From Miltoncostaea sp963771025 (GTDB lineage: Bacteria > Actinomycetota > Thermoleophilia > Miltoncostaeales > Miltoncostaeaceae), in the NCBI GenBank assembly GCA_963771025.1, contig CAVYRL010000002.1:1-64000 (forward strand): a stretch of DNA of 64,000 bases, read 5' to 3'. Within the stretch, counting starts at the first letter, position 1, and the number at the start of each line of letters is the position of its first letter. The notes under the pieces were generated by a model. That model was given only the letters and a program-made list of their open reading frames with translations, did no database searches and was not told the DNA's origin. Below are positions 32,507 through 41,305 of the stretch, piece by piece. A program made the position numbers and the translations under genes.

Positions 32507-33931
32507 ATGAGGATGCGACACACGGCCCACCGCAACGTGCGGGACGCAGCCCGGCGCGTCGCCCACCGCGTCGACCTCGCCACCCGGCCGATGGAGCCCG
32601 AGCGCGAGGCCGCCCTCGCGCGGCGCTGGGACGAGCTTCCCGTCGCGGTGCGCACCCCGACGCAGATGCTCGGCCGGCGCATCGCGGGCTGCGAGGGCAC
32701 CAACTCCGTCTTCCCCCGCTGCGACCTGGCGTGCTCCCCCTGCTACCACTCGCGCGACGCCAACCGGGTGCCGGTGGACGGCCCGCACACCCTTCGTGCC
32801 GTCCGGGCGCAGATGGCCCTTCTGAGATCCGTGCGCGGGCCCGGCCAGCCCGCGCAGCTCATCGGCGGGGAGGTCAGCCTGCTGTCGCCGGACGACCACG
32901 CCGCGGCCCTCCAGGCGATGATCGACGCCGGCCGCAAGCCCATGTCCATGACCCACGGCGACTTCGACTACGACTACCTCGAGTCGCTGGCGCTCGACCC
33001 GCGGACGGGCCGGCCGCGCTTCCGCCACCTGGCCTTCGCCGGACACTTCGACGCGACCATGCGCGGACGCCGGGGCGCGGAGAGGCCCGCGGGCGAGGCC
33101 GAGCTCGACGTGTTCCGCGCGCGCTTCTGCGACATGTTCGCGCGGCTGCGCGCCGAGCACGGCGTCGGCAGCTTCCTGGCGCACAACATGACCGTGACGC
33201 CCCGCAACGCGGACGAGGTCGCCGGCGTCGTGGCGCGCAATCGCGATCTGGGCTTTCGCCTGTTCAGCTTCCAGCCCGCGGCCTACGTGGGGAACCCGGC
33301 GCGCTGGGAGGAGGGCTACCGCGCGGTCGATCCGGAGGATGTCTGGCGGAGCATCGAGGAGGGCGCCGGCGCACGCCTGCACCACCGCGCCCTCCAGTAC
33401 GGGGACCCCCGCTGCAACCGCACCGCCTATGGCGGGTTCTCCGGCGACCGCTACTGGGCGCTCCTCGACGAGGAGGAACCCCGGGACCGGGCCGCGCTGA
33501 CGTCGTTCCTCGACGCGTACGGAGGGATGGACTTCGGCGCGCCCGTCCACATGCTCGCCGTCCGGCTCGCGCGCGGCGCGCTCGCGCGCCCGGCCGTCGT
33601 CGCGCGCTGCGCGGGCGTGGGGGTCCGCGTGCTGCGCCGCATGGGCGGACCGATCGCCGCGCTGCGCCATCGCCCGCGTCCGGTCACCTTCGTGATGCAC
33701 AGCTTCATGGACGCGTCCCTGGTCGCGCCGGCCTGGGAGGCCCTGGAGCGCGGAGAGGTGAGCCCCGACCCCGGGATCGCCGCCGCCCAGGAGCGGCTGT
33801 CGGCCTGCTCCTACGCGATGGCGCACCCCGAGGACGGGCGCATCGTCCCCGCGTGCGCGCAGCACTCCGTCTTCGATCCCGAGGCGAACCGCCGTCTCGC
33901 GGATCTCCTGCGCCCCCGCGCCCCGAGCTGA
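32507..33931 (+). CDS. Radical SAM protein of unknown function
   Basis: This 474-residue protein has the cluster motif CDLACSPC (Cys72, Cys76, Cys79: the CxxxCxxC spacing) and a GGE motif (LIGGEVSLL, about 119-127) of the SAM site. The ATG has GGAGG five bases ahead. The C-terminal half has several Cys (RCNRTAY-type site, CAGVGV, ACAQHSVF) that might hold another cluster. It is divergent from the YnjB-like operon; a link is possible but not shown. Confidence 0.75.
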   Translation: MRMRHTAHRNVRDAARRVAHRVDLATRPMEPEREAALARRWDELPVAVRTPTQMLGRRIAGCEGTNSVFPRCDLACSPCYHSRDANRVPVDGPHTLRAVRAQMALLRSVRGPGQPAQLIGGEVSLLSPDDHAAALQAMIDAGRKPMSMTHGDFDYDYLESLALDPRTGRPRFRHLAFAGHFDATMRGRRGAERPAGEAELDVFRARFCDMFARLRAEHGVGSFLAHNMTVTPRNADEVAGVVARNRDLGFRLFSFQPAAYVGNPARWEEGYRAVDPEDVWRSIEEGAGARLHHRALQYGDPRCNRTAYGGFSGDRYWALLDEEEPRDRAALTSFLDAYGGMDFGAPVHMLAVRLARGALARPAVVARCAGVGVRVLRRMGGPIAALRHRPRPVTFVMHSFMDASLVAPAWEALERGEVSPDPGIAAAQERLSACSYAMAHPEDGRIVPACAQHSVFDPEANRRLADLLRPRAPS

Positions 33932-33936
33932 CCGCA

Positions 33937-35385
33937 TCACGTCGCGGTGTCGCCGCCGGCCGGGTCTGCGGCGTCCACCAGCGCCCGCCCGATCGCAAAG
34001 AGCTGGGAGGCGGCGCCCTGGATGCCCATGCTGGTCGTCGGGTAGGCGTGGATCGCCTGCGCGAGGCGGCCCGCGAACACGCGCGCCTGCATCGCCACCA
34101 CGACCTCGTGGAGGAGCTCGCCCGCGCGCGGGCCCACGATGTGGGCGCCCACGATCTCGCCGCCCCCCAGGCGACCCACCAGGCGGCGGGGCGCCACGAC
34201 CAGCTTGATGAGGCCCTCGGCCTCGCCGAGGATCCGGGCGCGGTCCACGCGGCTCATCGGGAATCTCACGATCCGGACGTCGCCGTGCGCCTCCCGCGCC
34301 TGCGCCTCCGTGAGGCCGACGTGCGCGACCTCCGGATCGAGGAACGTGACCCAGGGCACCACGCGATAGTCCACCCTCGTGCGCCGCCCCCCCGCGGCGT
34401 TCCGCCCCGCGACCCGGCCCTCGTGGCCCGCGACGTGGGTGAACAGGTGGCCGCCCGTGACGTCGCCCGCCGCGTACACGTGTCCGGCCGAGGTGCGCAT
34501 CCGCGCGTCCACCGCCACGGCGCCGCCGGCGAGCGCGACCCCGAGTCGCTCCAGACCGATCCCCTCGACGCGCGGACGCCGGCCGGTCGCCACCAGGACG
34601 GCGTCGGCCCGGAGGTTCGCGTCGCCCTCGCGCCCGGTCGCGCGGATCACGATCTCCCGATCGTGACGGAGGACCGTGCTCGCACGGCAGCCCAACCGGA
34701 TGTCCATGCCTTCGCCGGTGAGCCGATCGAGCACGAGGGCACCGACCTCCGGCTCCTCCTTGGACAGCAGCCGCCCGCCGCGATGGAGCACGGTCACCCG
34801 GCTGCCGAGCCGCGCGAAGGCCTGGCCCAGCTCGAGCCCGATCGGCCCGCCGCCGAGCACGACCAGCCGTGAGGGCAGCGCCGTGAGTGAGAAGATCGTC
34901 TCGTTGGTCAGATGCGGGACGCGCTCCAGCCCCACGCCCGTCGGGACGGAGGGATCGCTCCCGGTGGCGATGACCGCGCTGTCGAAGCGATGCGGCACGC
35001 CGTCGATGGTCGCGGTGTGGGGGCCGGTGAAGCCCAGCGTGCCGTGGACGACAGCGATCCCGCGCTCGAGGAACGCCTCGTCGCGCTCGTCGCGGGCGAT
35101 CTCGGCGATCACCATGTCCTTGCGCGCCATGAGGGCGGCGAAGTCCAACCGCAGGCCGTCGGCCACGACGCCCCAGCGGGCGCCGTGGCGCGCCGACCAG
35201 AAGCGGTTCGCGCCCTCGATGAGGACCTTGCTCGGGACGCAGCCCACATACGTGCACTCGCCGCCGAGCGACGGCGCCCGCTCGACCAGGACGGTCCTCG
35301 CTCCCTCGGCGGCCGCCGCCCGGGCGGCGGTCATCCCGGCCGCGCCGCCTCCGACGACCAGGACGTCCCAGCTCTCACCGCTCAT
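33937..35385 (-). CDS. MerA/lipoamide dehydrogenase-like flavoprotein disulfide reductase
   Basis: This 482-residue protein has FAD motif VLVVGGGAAGMTAARAA, the redox Cys pair CTYVGC (Cys44, Cys49), NAD motif VVLGGGPIGLELGQAFA, a second FAD motif VYAAGDV and a C-terminal dimerisation domain with HAYPTTSMG. It lacks the C-terminal CC pair of mercuric reductases, and the usual His-x4-Glu end is HAYPT only. So a generic NAD(P)H disulfide reductase is more likely than MerA. Confidence 0.85.
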   Translation of the reverse strand: MSGESWDVLVVGGGAAGMTAARAAAAEGARTVLVERAPSLGGECTYVGCVPSKVLIEGANRFWSARHGARWGVVADGLRLDFAALMARKDMVIAEIARDERDEAFLERGIAVVHGTLGFTGPHTATIDGVPHRFDSAVIATGSDPSVPTGVGLERVPHLTNETIFSLTALPSRLVVLGGGPIGLELGQAFARLGSRVTVLHRGGRLLSKEEPEVGALVLDRLTGEGMDIRLGCRASTVLRHDREIVIRATGREGDANLRADAVLVATGRRPRVEGIGLERLGVALAGGAVAVDARMRTSAGHVYAAGDVTGGHLFTHVAGHEGRVAGRNAAGGRRTRVDYRVVPWVTFLDPEVAHVGLTEAQAREAHGDVRIVRFPMSRVDRARILGEAEGLIKLVVAPRRLVGRLGGGEIVGAHIVGPRAGELLHEVVVAMQARVFAGRLAQAIHAYPTTSMGIQGAASQLFAIGRALVDAADPAGGDTAT

Positions 35386-35508
35386 CTGCGCACCTCCTCG
35401 ACGGCCACCCTACGAGGGCGGGCGCGACTTCGGCCGCCGCCCCGGCGGACCGGTCCACGCCCCCGGTCCGATGTTCCGATCCGGCGGTGGCGCGTGTACA
35501 AACCCCGC

Positions 35509-35805
35509 ATGAGTTCCGCTCACGCGCCGCCCCCGGGCGGGCGTCGCTCACTCCTCAGTTCGTGGATGGGACACGTCCGCGACGGCGCCGCGATGCGGCG
35601 CACGGTCACCGTGGCGCTCGTCGTCGGGACCCTGCTCACCCTCATCAACCAGGGCGATCGTCTCGCCTCGGGCGAGACGGATCTCGCGGTCGCCCTGAGG
35701 ATCGCCGCGAACTACCTCATCCCCTGGGTCGTCTCGAGCATCGGCTACATCTCCGCGAGGCGCGCGGCCGACGAACGAGAGGCGGAGGTCGGTGCGTCCG
35801 GCTGA
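35509..35805 (+). CDS. nrtS: NrtS-like small membrane protein
   Basis: This 98-residue protein has two helices and the motif RRTVTVALVVGTLLTLINQG followed by ALRIAANYLIPWVVSSIGY. That is the pattern of small proteins annotated as nitrate/nitrite transporter NrtS. The N-terminal 25 residues are an extra polar stretch. It is divergent from the flavoprotein gene. I do not see other nitrate genes here. Confidence 0.65.
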   Translation: MSSAHAPPPGGRRSLLSSWMGHVRDGAAMRRTVTVALVVGTLLTLINQGDRLASGETDLAVALRIAANYLIPWVVSSIGYISARRAADEREAEVGASG

Positions 35806-36291
35806 CGCGCGGGTGGGCGTCGCGCGGGCTGGCTTCGCGCCACGGCCGACTTCACGACCTCGCCCATCGTCGGACGGACGTGGAACGCCCGCGCGATCGG
35901 CCCCCCGTCGCCGTCTCCCGCCTGCATGGCCACGGCGACCGGATGGATGAGGTCCGCCCCGTGATACGCCAGGACGTGGGCTCCCAGGAGCCGGTCATAA
36001 CGGCGTGCGGTCGAGCCCCGGTATCGGCACGACGCCCGGCTCGGCGCCGCTCGCGATGATGATGTTCGGCGCGGTCACGACGCGGCCGTCGACCCGGACG
36101 GCCCTCGGGCCCTCGAGGCGGGCCTCGCCCTGGATCAGCTCGCGACCGGCCAGCGAGTCGAGCCAGTCCTGGGCGCCGCGCGCGCCGCGCTCGATGATCG
36201 CGACCCTCGCGCCGGCATCGACGGCCCGCGCGGCGGCGTTCATCCCCGCCATGCCCGCCCCGACGATGATCAGATCGACGTCGGTGCTCAT
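35800..36291 (-). pseudogene. Internally deleted flavoprotein disulfide reductase
   Basis: From ATG 36291 the minus strand reads VDLIIVGAGMAGMNAAARA (FAD motif), but the redox-Cys segment is missing: GARVAIIERGARG runs straight into QDWLDSLAGRELIQGEARLE. The frame stops after IPGLDRTPL. In another frame a C-terminal dimerisation domain follows (RLLGAHVLAYHGADLIHPVA, FHVRPTMGEVVKSAV). The NAD domain is gone. At least two internal deletions have removed all catalytic parts. It is still coupled to the Crp/Fnr gene. Confidence 0.8.
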
Positions 36292-37025
36292 GAGCGCAGC
36301 ACCTTGGCCAGTGCCGGCGGAACCCGCGACGGCCTGCGGCAGCTCGCCGCCGGCGCGCTGACCCCCGTGAGCAGGATGGAGCCGTCCGCCTCGCGGCGCA
36401 GGCGCCCCTCGCGCTCGAGGCGCGCCAGCGCCTGGGTGGCGCCCGGCCGGGTCACGCTCGCCACCCGGGCGAGATCGCGATGCAGGATCGGGGCGATGCG
36501 CACGCCGTCGGCCGTGACGCGGCCCTCGCGTGCCGCGAGCGCCCTCAGGGCGAGGAGGACGCGGTCCTCGACCCGCCGGTGCGCCAGCCGCAGCGCGGAG
36601 GCCTGGGCCTCCTCGACCCGCAGGACGCACTGCTCGAGCAGCCCGGTGAGCACCGACGGGTATGACGCGAGATCTCTCAGGTGCCCGTGGTCGAGGGGGC
36701 AGATCCACGTCTCCGCCAGGGCGCGCATGACGACCTCGCCCTCGCCGAGGCCCGCGGGGGGGCAGGTCAGCACCTCGCCGTCGCCGGCCTCGGCCAGCAC
36801 CAGCTCGCGCCCGTCCTCGGTGGTCGCGACGATCTCGACGTGGCCCGTCTTGATCATCGAGAGGCCGGACGACCCCGTGTAGAGGGGGCCCGACGACCCC
36901 TCGGGCCAGCGGGCCATCGGGCCGCGCATCAGGATCGACATGGCGGCCTGGCGCTCGAGCAGGGTGAGGCCGGCGAGCACGTCCGTGCCGCCGAGCCGGA
37001 GCGAGACGATGCCGCGGCCGGTCAT
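36288..37025 (-). CDS. Crp/Fnr-family transcription regulator
   Basis: This 245-residue protein has an N-terminal cyclic-nucleotide-binding-like beta roll (about 30-125) and a C-terminal winged helix (HRDLARVASVTRPGATQALA). CPPAGLG and WICPLDH each hold a Cys, but not in the Fnr iron-sulfur spacing. It starts in an ATGA overlap with the zinc-ribbon gene and overlaps the deleted flavoprotein gene, so it sits inside a four-gene operon. Confidence 0.82.
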   Translation of the reverse strand: MTGRGIVSLRLGGTDVLAGLTLLERQAAMSILMRGPMARWPEGSSGPLYTGSSGLSMIKTGHVEIVATTEDGRELVLAEAGDGEVLTCPPAGLGEGEVVMRALAETWICPLDHGHLRDLASYPSVLTGLLEQCVLRVEEAQASALRLAHRRVEDRVLLALRALAAREGRVTADGVRIAPILHRDLARVASVTRPGATQALARLEREGRLRREADGSILLTGVSAPAASCRRPSRVPPALAKVLRS

Positions 37026-37273
37026 CGCGGGCCTCCCGTGAGGGGTTCGGGGTCGGTGGGGACGCCGTCGAGCCCCTCCCGCGCGGCGGGAAGCGGGTGC
37101 AGGGACCCCATGCAGTACGGGCACACCGTACCCGCCTCCGCGCCCCGGCCGAAGACGTTCCCGCATCGGAGGCAGCGCACCGGATCCAGGGTGTCGGCGG
37201 CCAACGGGGCGGCGTCCCCGCTCGCCCCCCGTGTGGAGGGCGAGCGGGCGCAGCCGTCCGCCGGGGACCTCAT
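37022..37273 (-). CDS. Small zinc-ribbon protein
   Basis: This 83-residue protein (from ATG 37273) has two Cys pairs, VRCLRCGNVFG and VCPYCMGSL, 14 residues apart, a rubredoxin-like zinc ribbon. A perfect hairpin lies inside the first codons (37217-37248), so a shorter form starting near VRCLRC is possible. It is ATGA-coupled to both neighbours. Confidence 0.6.
   Translation of the reverse strand: MRSPADGCARSPSTRGASGDAAPLAADTLDPVRCLRCGNVFGRGAEAGTVCPYCMGSLHPLPAAREGLDGVPTDPEPLTGGPR
37217..37248 (-). terminator. Hairpin inside the zinc-ribbon gene
   Basis: An 11-bp perfect stem (CCCGCTCGCCC / GGGCGAGCGGG) with a 10-base loop lies near the 5' end of the zinc-ribbon gene. It looks like an attenuator or partial terminator that would lower expression of the Crp/Fnr gene relative to the first gene. 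Confidence 0.4.
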
Positions 37274-37440
37274 CCGACCTGGGTGATCGCGGCGCGCAGC
37301 TGGGCCTCGAGCTCCGGCGTGATCGCCTCGGGCCCGCCGTGATGCTCGTGGTTGTGCGCGGCGGCCCGCTTCAGGACCCCCTCGACCGTGTCCTCGCGGA
37401 AGCTCTCGTTGCAGGACGGGCAGTGATATTGGGCGACCAT
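37270..37440 (-). CDS. DUF1059-like zinc-finger protein
   Basis: This 56-residue protein has QYHCPSCNESFREDTVEGVL, then KRAAAHNHEHHGG: a CxxC plus His-rich site, as in DUF1059-type small proteins. A very strong ribosome-binding site (GAGGAGGGG) precedes the ATG. First gene of the operon with the zinc ribbon, Crp/Fnr and deleted flavoprotein. Confidence 0.7.
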   Translation of the reverse strand: MVAQYHCPSCNESFREDTVEGVLKRAAAHNHEHHGGPEAITPELEAQLRAAITQVG

Positions 37441-37753
37441 GGTCCCCCTCCTCGTCATATCGGCGTCGGCGACGCCATCGTGCTCCGACCGTACGACTGC
37501 CGAGGCGACGTCGATCCCGATCAGGTTCGCGCACATACACGGCCGCTGCTGACCGGCCGCGGTCGTGGTCCGGTGAGGAGGGAGAACCGACCCGGGGAAC
37601 CACTACTTCCCGCCCGAGGCGGTCGTCGCCGGGCACGTGACCTCAGCGCACGGAGCTCGGGGGGCGATGTTCGGTGCCGGCTCCCGGGCGCGAGGCGGGG
37701 CCACCGCGGCCGCGTGCCATTCCCCGGGGGACGCAGCGCCGCATGCCCGGGCA
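37441..37753. other. Intergenic region; promoter side of the DUF1059-like operon
   Basis: I see no complete gene. The minus-strand promoter of the DUF1059-like operon must lie here. Plus-strand NHYFPPEAV (about 37600-37627) recalls DUF427 proteins but is far too short to call. Confidence 0.4.
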
Positions 37754-38452
37754 TCAGGCGCCGGACGGGATCCCGCCGACAGGCGACCGGGCGCCGACGA
37801 CCTGGCTCCAGTAGACGCCGGGCAGGCGTCGCGATGACCGCACCTGGAAGCCGCGCGCCTCGAGGAGCGGGGCGAGATCGGCGATCGGGCCATGCCCGAC
37901 CACGCCGCGCGGCGCGATCCGCTGCAGCAGCGTCCAGCCGCGGCGGTAGAGGGTGCCGGCGAGGCCGGCCGGCGAGCCGTGCACGACCGCCACCAGGCGG
38001 CCGCCGGGCGCCAGCAGGCGCCGGGTCTCGTCGAGGACGGCGGTCCGCGCCGCCGGATCGACGAGGTGCAGCAGATAGCCGATCGTGACCACGTCCGCGC
38101 AGGCGTCGGGGAGCGGGACCGAGCGCGCGTCGGCGACGATGAAGCGCGCGGCGACGCCGCGCCTGCGCAACCGGGCGCGACCCCGCGCGAGCATTCGCGG
38201 GGCCGCGTTGACGAGAGTGAGAGACGACGGCGAGCGGCACCTGTCCGCGAGGCACGCCGCGAGGGCGCCCGTCCCGGCGGCGAGATCGACGATCCGCGCT
38301 CCGTGCAGGGGCCCGGCGGCGCGGGCGGCGGCGCGCAGCGCGCGGCGCTCGAGCGGCAGTTGCAGGTCGTACCCCCATGCCCCGCGATCGAAGAAGGAGA
38401 CGATCGGATCGGTCGCGCCGGCTCTTCCCGCCATGGGTCCGAGCCCCGTCAC
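37754..38452 (-). CDS. Class I SAM-dependent methyltransferase
   Basis: This 232-residue protein has the SAM motif IVDLAAGTGALAACLA, acidic motif VNAAPRMLARGRARL, ADARSVPLPDACADVVTIGY and LLAPGGRLVAVVHG. This is the UbiE/Methyltransf_11 pattern. A start at ATG 38434 (MAGRAG) is equally possible. Substrate unknown. Confidence 0.8.
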   Translation of the reverse strand: MTGLGPMAGRAGATDPIVSFFDRGAWGYDLQLPLERRALRAAARAAGPLHGARIVDLAAGTGALAACLADRCRSPSSLTLVNAAPRMLARGRARLRRRGVAARFIVADARSVPLPDACADVVTIGYLLHLVDPAARTAVLDETRRLLAPGGRLVAVVHGSPAGLAGTLYRRGWTLLQRIAPRGVVGHGPIADLAPLLEARGFQVRSSRRLPGVYWSQVVGARSPVGGIPSGA

Positions 38453-38619
38453 GGACTCCCGGGCCCCGGCTCGCGGGTTCGCCGCGCGGGCTGCGCGGAG
38501 CAGGAGGGCGGCACGATCAGGAGGGACCCGCCGAGGACGTTGTCGACGGCGACGATGCCGGGCGCCACGTTCCGGATCACGCGCTTCGAGCGAATCCGCG
38601 CGTCATCCGCGCGCCGCAT
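38449..38619 (-). CDS. Possible small protein upstream of the methyltransferase
   Basis: A 56-residue minus-strand frame contains VIRNVAPGIVAVDNVLGGSL, which reads like real protein, and its stop overlaps the methyltransferase start. There is no clear ribosome-binding site and I know no family. The rest of 38620-38812 shows nothing. Confidence 0.25.
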   Translation of the reverse strand: MRRADDARIRSKRVIRNVAPGIVAVDNVLGGSLLIVPPSCSAQPARRTREPGPGSP

Positions 38620-38812
38620 TGCCCGGAGCGTGCCCCCGGAAGTCTCGGTCGTAGGTCGGTGCGGTCACGATTCGCCTCACCGAGGCTACCGAACTCACGA
38701 CGACCTCCTCACGAACAGGGCGCCCGCGGGCGTGCGCAACCCCGCCGGGGTCGGCACGGCACGGCCCTTCCACGTGAGCCGGATCCGCCGACGAGGTCCT
38801 GGGTGGCGACAT

Positions 38813-40084
38813 CTAGGACCGGACGGCGGTGTCCTCCTCCACGACGGGATCCGCTCCGATCAGGATCGCGCCCTCTCCGCTCACGTAGGCCTCCTCGCCG
38901 TGGAAGACCACGTCCATGCCGATGGCCTGCTCGTGGTCGGTCGCGCGCAGGGGCATCACCGCGCCGAGAAGCCTGAGCAGGACGTAGGTCACCACGAACG
39001 CGTACGCGGGGGCGGCGAGAGCGGCGACGACCTGGTCGAGGAGCTGGCCGGGATCCCCGTAGAAGAGGCCGTCGGCCACCCCGTTCCAGGACTGTTGTGC
39101 GACCAGGCCGATGAACACGATCCCGACGAGGCCGCCGACGCCGTGCGCGGCGAGCACGTCGAGCGTTTCGTCCACACGGGTGCGCGTGCGCCACACGATG
39201 ACGCCGTAGCTTGGAAGGGCGACGAGCACCCCGAGCGCCATCGCCCAGCCCGGGCTGATGTAGCCGGCGGCGGGGGTGATGCCGACGCACCCGACGATGA
39301 TCGCGGTCGCCGCGCCGACGGCGGTCACCTGGCGGCCGCGGAGCAGGTCCAGCACGAACCAGGTGAGGAGGGTGCAGGCCGGGCAGAGCAGCGTGTTCAC
39401 GAACGCGAGGACCGAGGGGTCCCCCGCCGACAGGCCACTGCCGCCGTTGAAGCCGAACCAGCCGAACCACAGCAGGCCGGCGCCGAGCAGGACGAAGGCC
39501 GTGTTGTGGGGCAGGAGCGCCTGGCGCCCGTAGTCCTTGCGGGCGCCCACGACGAGCGCCGCCGCCAGCGCGGAGAACCCGGAGGCCATCTCGACCGGCA
39601 CGCCCCCGGCGAAGTCGAGGGTGCCGTTCGACGCCAGCCAGCCACCGCCGAACGCCCAGTGCGCCAGGACGGCGTAGACCAGGACCGACCACAGGGCGGA
39701 GAAGACGAGGTACGCGCCGAAGCGCATGCGCTCGACCACCGCGCCCGAGACCAGCGCCGTGGTGATGATGCAGAAGGTCGCCTGGAAGGCGAAGAAGACG
39801 AGCTGCGGAATCGTCGTGCCCTCACGGGGAGCGAACGCCACGTCGTTGAGGAAGGCGTGTCCGAACCCGCCGACGAAGCCGCCCGTCCCGTCGAATGCGA
39901 GGGAGTAGCCGACGGCGGCCCACGTGACCGTCGCCACGGCCAGGGCGGCGATGGACATCATGAACGTGTTCAGCGTGTTCTTGGACCGGACGAGCCCGGC
40001 ATAGAAGAGGCCGAGGGCCGGGGTCATCAGGAGCACGAGGGCGGTGGCGCTCAGCATCCATGCGGTGTCCCCGCTGTCGATCAC
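38813..40084 (-). CDS. amtB: Ammonium transporter
   Basis: This 423-residue channel has 11 helices. Signature pieces are AWMLSATALVLLMTPALGLF, FYAGLVRSKNTLN, HWAFGGGWL (first pore His region), WFGWFGFNGGS and AAHGVGGLVG (second pore His). The start overlaps the PII gene (ATGA), the classic glnK-amtB pair; PII plugs the channel when nitrogen is plentiful. Confidence 0.95.
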   Translation of the reverse strand: MIDSGDTAWMLSATALVLLMTPALGLFYAGLVRSKNTLNTFMMSIAALAVATVTWAAVGYSLAFDGTGGFVGGFGHAFLNDVAFAPREGTTIPQLVFFAFQATFCIITTALVSGAVVERMRFGAYLVFSALWSVLVYAVLAHWAFGGGWLASNGTLDFAGGVPVEMASGFSALAAALVVGARKDYGRQALLPHNTAFVLLGAGLLWFGWFGFNGGSGLSAGDPSVLAFVNTLLCPACTLLTWFVLDLLRGRQVTAVGAATAIIVGCVGITPAAGYISPGWAMALGVLVALPSYGVIVWRTRTRVDETLDVLAAHGVGGLVGIVFIGLVAQQSWNGVADGLFYGDPGQLLDQVVAALAAPAYAFVVTYVLLRLLGAVMPLRATDHEQAIGMDVVFHGEEAYVSGEGAILIGADPVVEEDTAVRS

Positions 40085-40434
40085 GACGACATGGGCGTGA
40101 GCGCGCCCTCGTCGGTCTCCCCGGTGCGGATGCGCACGGCCTGCTCGAGGTCGAGCACGAAGATCTTGCCGTCACCGACCTCGCCCGTGCGCGCGCCCTC
40201 GCGGAGCGCGTCGATCGTCGGCTTCACGAACTCCTCCGACACGGCGATCTCGAAGCGGATCTTCTCCGAGAGCCGCATCTTCACCGTGGTGCCCCGGTAC
40301 GTCTCGACCCGGTCGAGCTCGCCCCCGTGACCCTGGACGCGGCTCATCGAGTAGCCGCGCACGTCGGCGCGGTAGAGCGCCTCCAGGACGCTGTTCGCCC
40401 GCTCAGGACGGATGATCCCGATCAGCAGTTTCAT
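40081..40434 (-). CDS. glnK: PII nitrogen regulator (GlnK type) lacking Tyr51
   Basis: This 117-residue protein has the PII start MKLLIGIIRPER, the T-loop (GELDRVETYRGTTVKMRL) and the C-loop region. Tyr46 is present, but the residue at position 51, the site of uridylylation or adenylylation, is Val (YRGTTV). Control is therefore probably by ATP/ADP and 2-oxoglutarate only. It is coupled to amtB. Confidence 0.92.
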   Translation of the reverse strand: MKLLIGIIRPERANSVLEALYRADVRGYSMSRVQGHGGELDRVETYRGTTVKMRLSEKIRFEIAVSEEFVKPTIDALREGARTGEVGDGKIFVLDLEQAVRIRTGETDEGALTPMSS

Positions 40435-40555
40435 GTTGCCCCCTTACGCCCTCTGGACCTGTCGTCACAGTGGGGCCGATTATCGGGGACGGCGCGGGCG
40501 GCACGTGAGCGGGGGCCGACCGCTCGTCGCAGCGCGGGCCTGGACGAGGCCGCCC

Positions 40556-41086
40556 TCAGTACTCCTCGGGGTCCAGCCGGAGTGCCTCGTTGAAGCGGTT
40601 GACCATGTTGTAGAGCGCCACGAGCATCGTGAGCTCCACGATCTGCGGCTCGCTGAAGTGCCGCCCCAGCTCCTGGAAGACCGCGTCGGAGACGGCCCCG
40701 GGCCGGACGGTCACCTCCTCCGCGTAGGCCAGCGCGGCCCGCTCGTCGTCGTCGAGCGCCGCGGCGCCCGGATCGCGCATGGCGCGGATCTCGTCGCCGG
40801 TGAAGCCCATCTTCGCGCTGATCTGCTCGTGCGCGTGGGTGCAGTACGCCGAGCGGTTGAGGATCGACACCCGCAGGATCACCCGCTCCTTGAGCCGCGC
40901 GTCGAGCTCGTCCGGCTGCTGGACGGCGGCGACGAAGGGCCCGGTCGCGACGAGTATCGAGGGCCGGTGCGCCAAGGCGCGGTAGATGTTGGTGACCTTG
41001 CCCCGCTTGGCCCGCATCCGCTCGAACGCTTCGCGGACCGTGGGCTCCACGGCGTCCTTCTCGTCGATGTAGCTGATCCTGGCCAC
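40556..41086 (-). CDS. AhpD/carboxymuconolactone decarboxylase-like protein
   Basis: This 176-residue helical protein has the active-site segment LNRSAYCTHAHEQ (Cys-x-His-x-His) of AhpD-like alkylhydroperoxidases. GTG 41086 has AGGAGGAG ahead. It is divergent from the LysR gene, and its promoter carries a LysR box and the same -35/-10 elements as the methyltransferase at 42348. Confidence 0.82.
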   Translation of the reverse strand: MARISYIDEKDAVEPTVREAFERMRAKRGKVTNIYRALAHRPSILVATGPFVAAVQQPDELDARLKERVILRVSILNRSAYCTHAHEQISAKMGFTGDEIRAMRDPGAAALDDDERAALAYAEEVTVRPGAVSDAVFQELGRHFSEPQIVELTMLVALYNMVNRFNEALRLDPEEY

Positions 41087-41137
41087 GGCGCTCCTCCTGG
41101 TCCCTCGCGGCCGCGCGGTGTGCGCGGACCCGCAGCG

Positions 41138-41168
41138 AGCGTAGGACGGGCGGGTCCGCCCGGTCCAA
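41138..41168 (-). promoter_or_regulatory. Promoter of the AhpD-like gene
   Basis: On the minus strand, TTGGAC (41168-41163) and TACGCT (41143-41138) are separated by 19 bases. The same layout occurs before the methyltransferase at 42348. Confidence 0.5.
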
Positions 41169-41188
41169 GACCGATCGCCCGCGCGCTT

Positions 41189-41203
41189 ATCGGCGGGACC
41201 GAT
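41189..41203. promoter_or_regulatory. LysR box 1
   Basis: ATCGG-CGGGA-CCGAT is a perfect 5-5-5 inverted repeat containing T-N11-A, the LysR-family signature. It lies between the AhpD-like gene and the LysR gene, 20 bases upstream of the shared TTGGACCGG element. Confidence 0.65.
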
Positions 41204-41305
41204 GAGCGGTGCCCGCTTCGGGTAGGCTCGCGGTCGACCCGCCTCACCCGCATGCCCCCGCCCACCGACCCCGAGCCGACCCGCAGCCCGCCGTCCGGGT
41301 ACCGG

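Noticed and set aside
32321..35257. 978-residue minus-strand frame over the radical SAM and flavoprotein genes
   Set aside because: It is a shadow; both real genes have full motif sets in other frames.
37600..37627. DUF427 gene fragment (NHYFPPEAV)
   Set aside because: Nine residues are too few to support a call.
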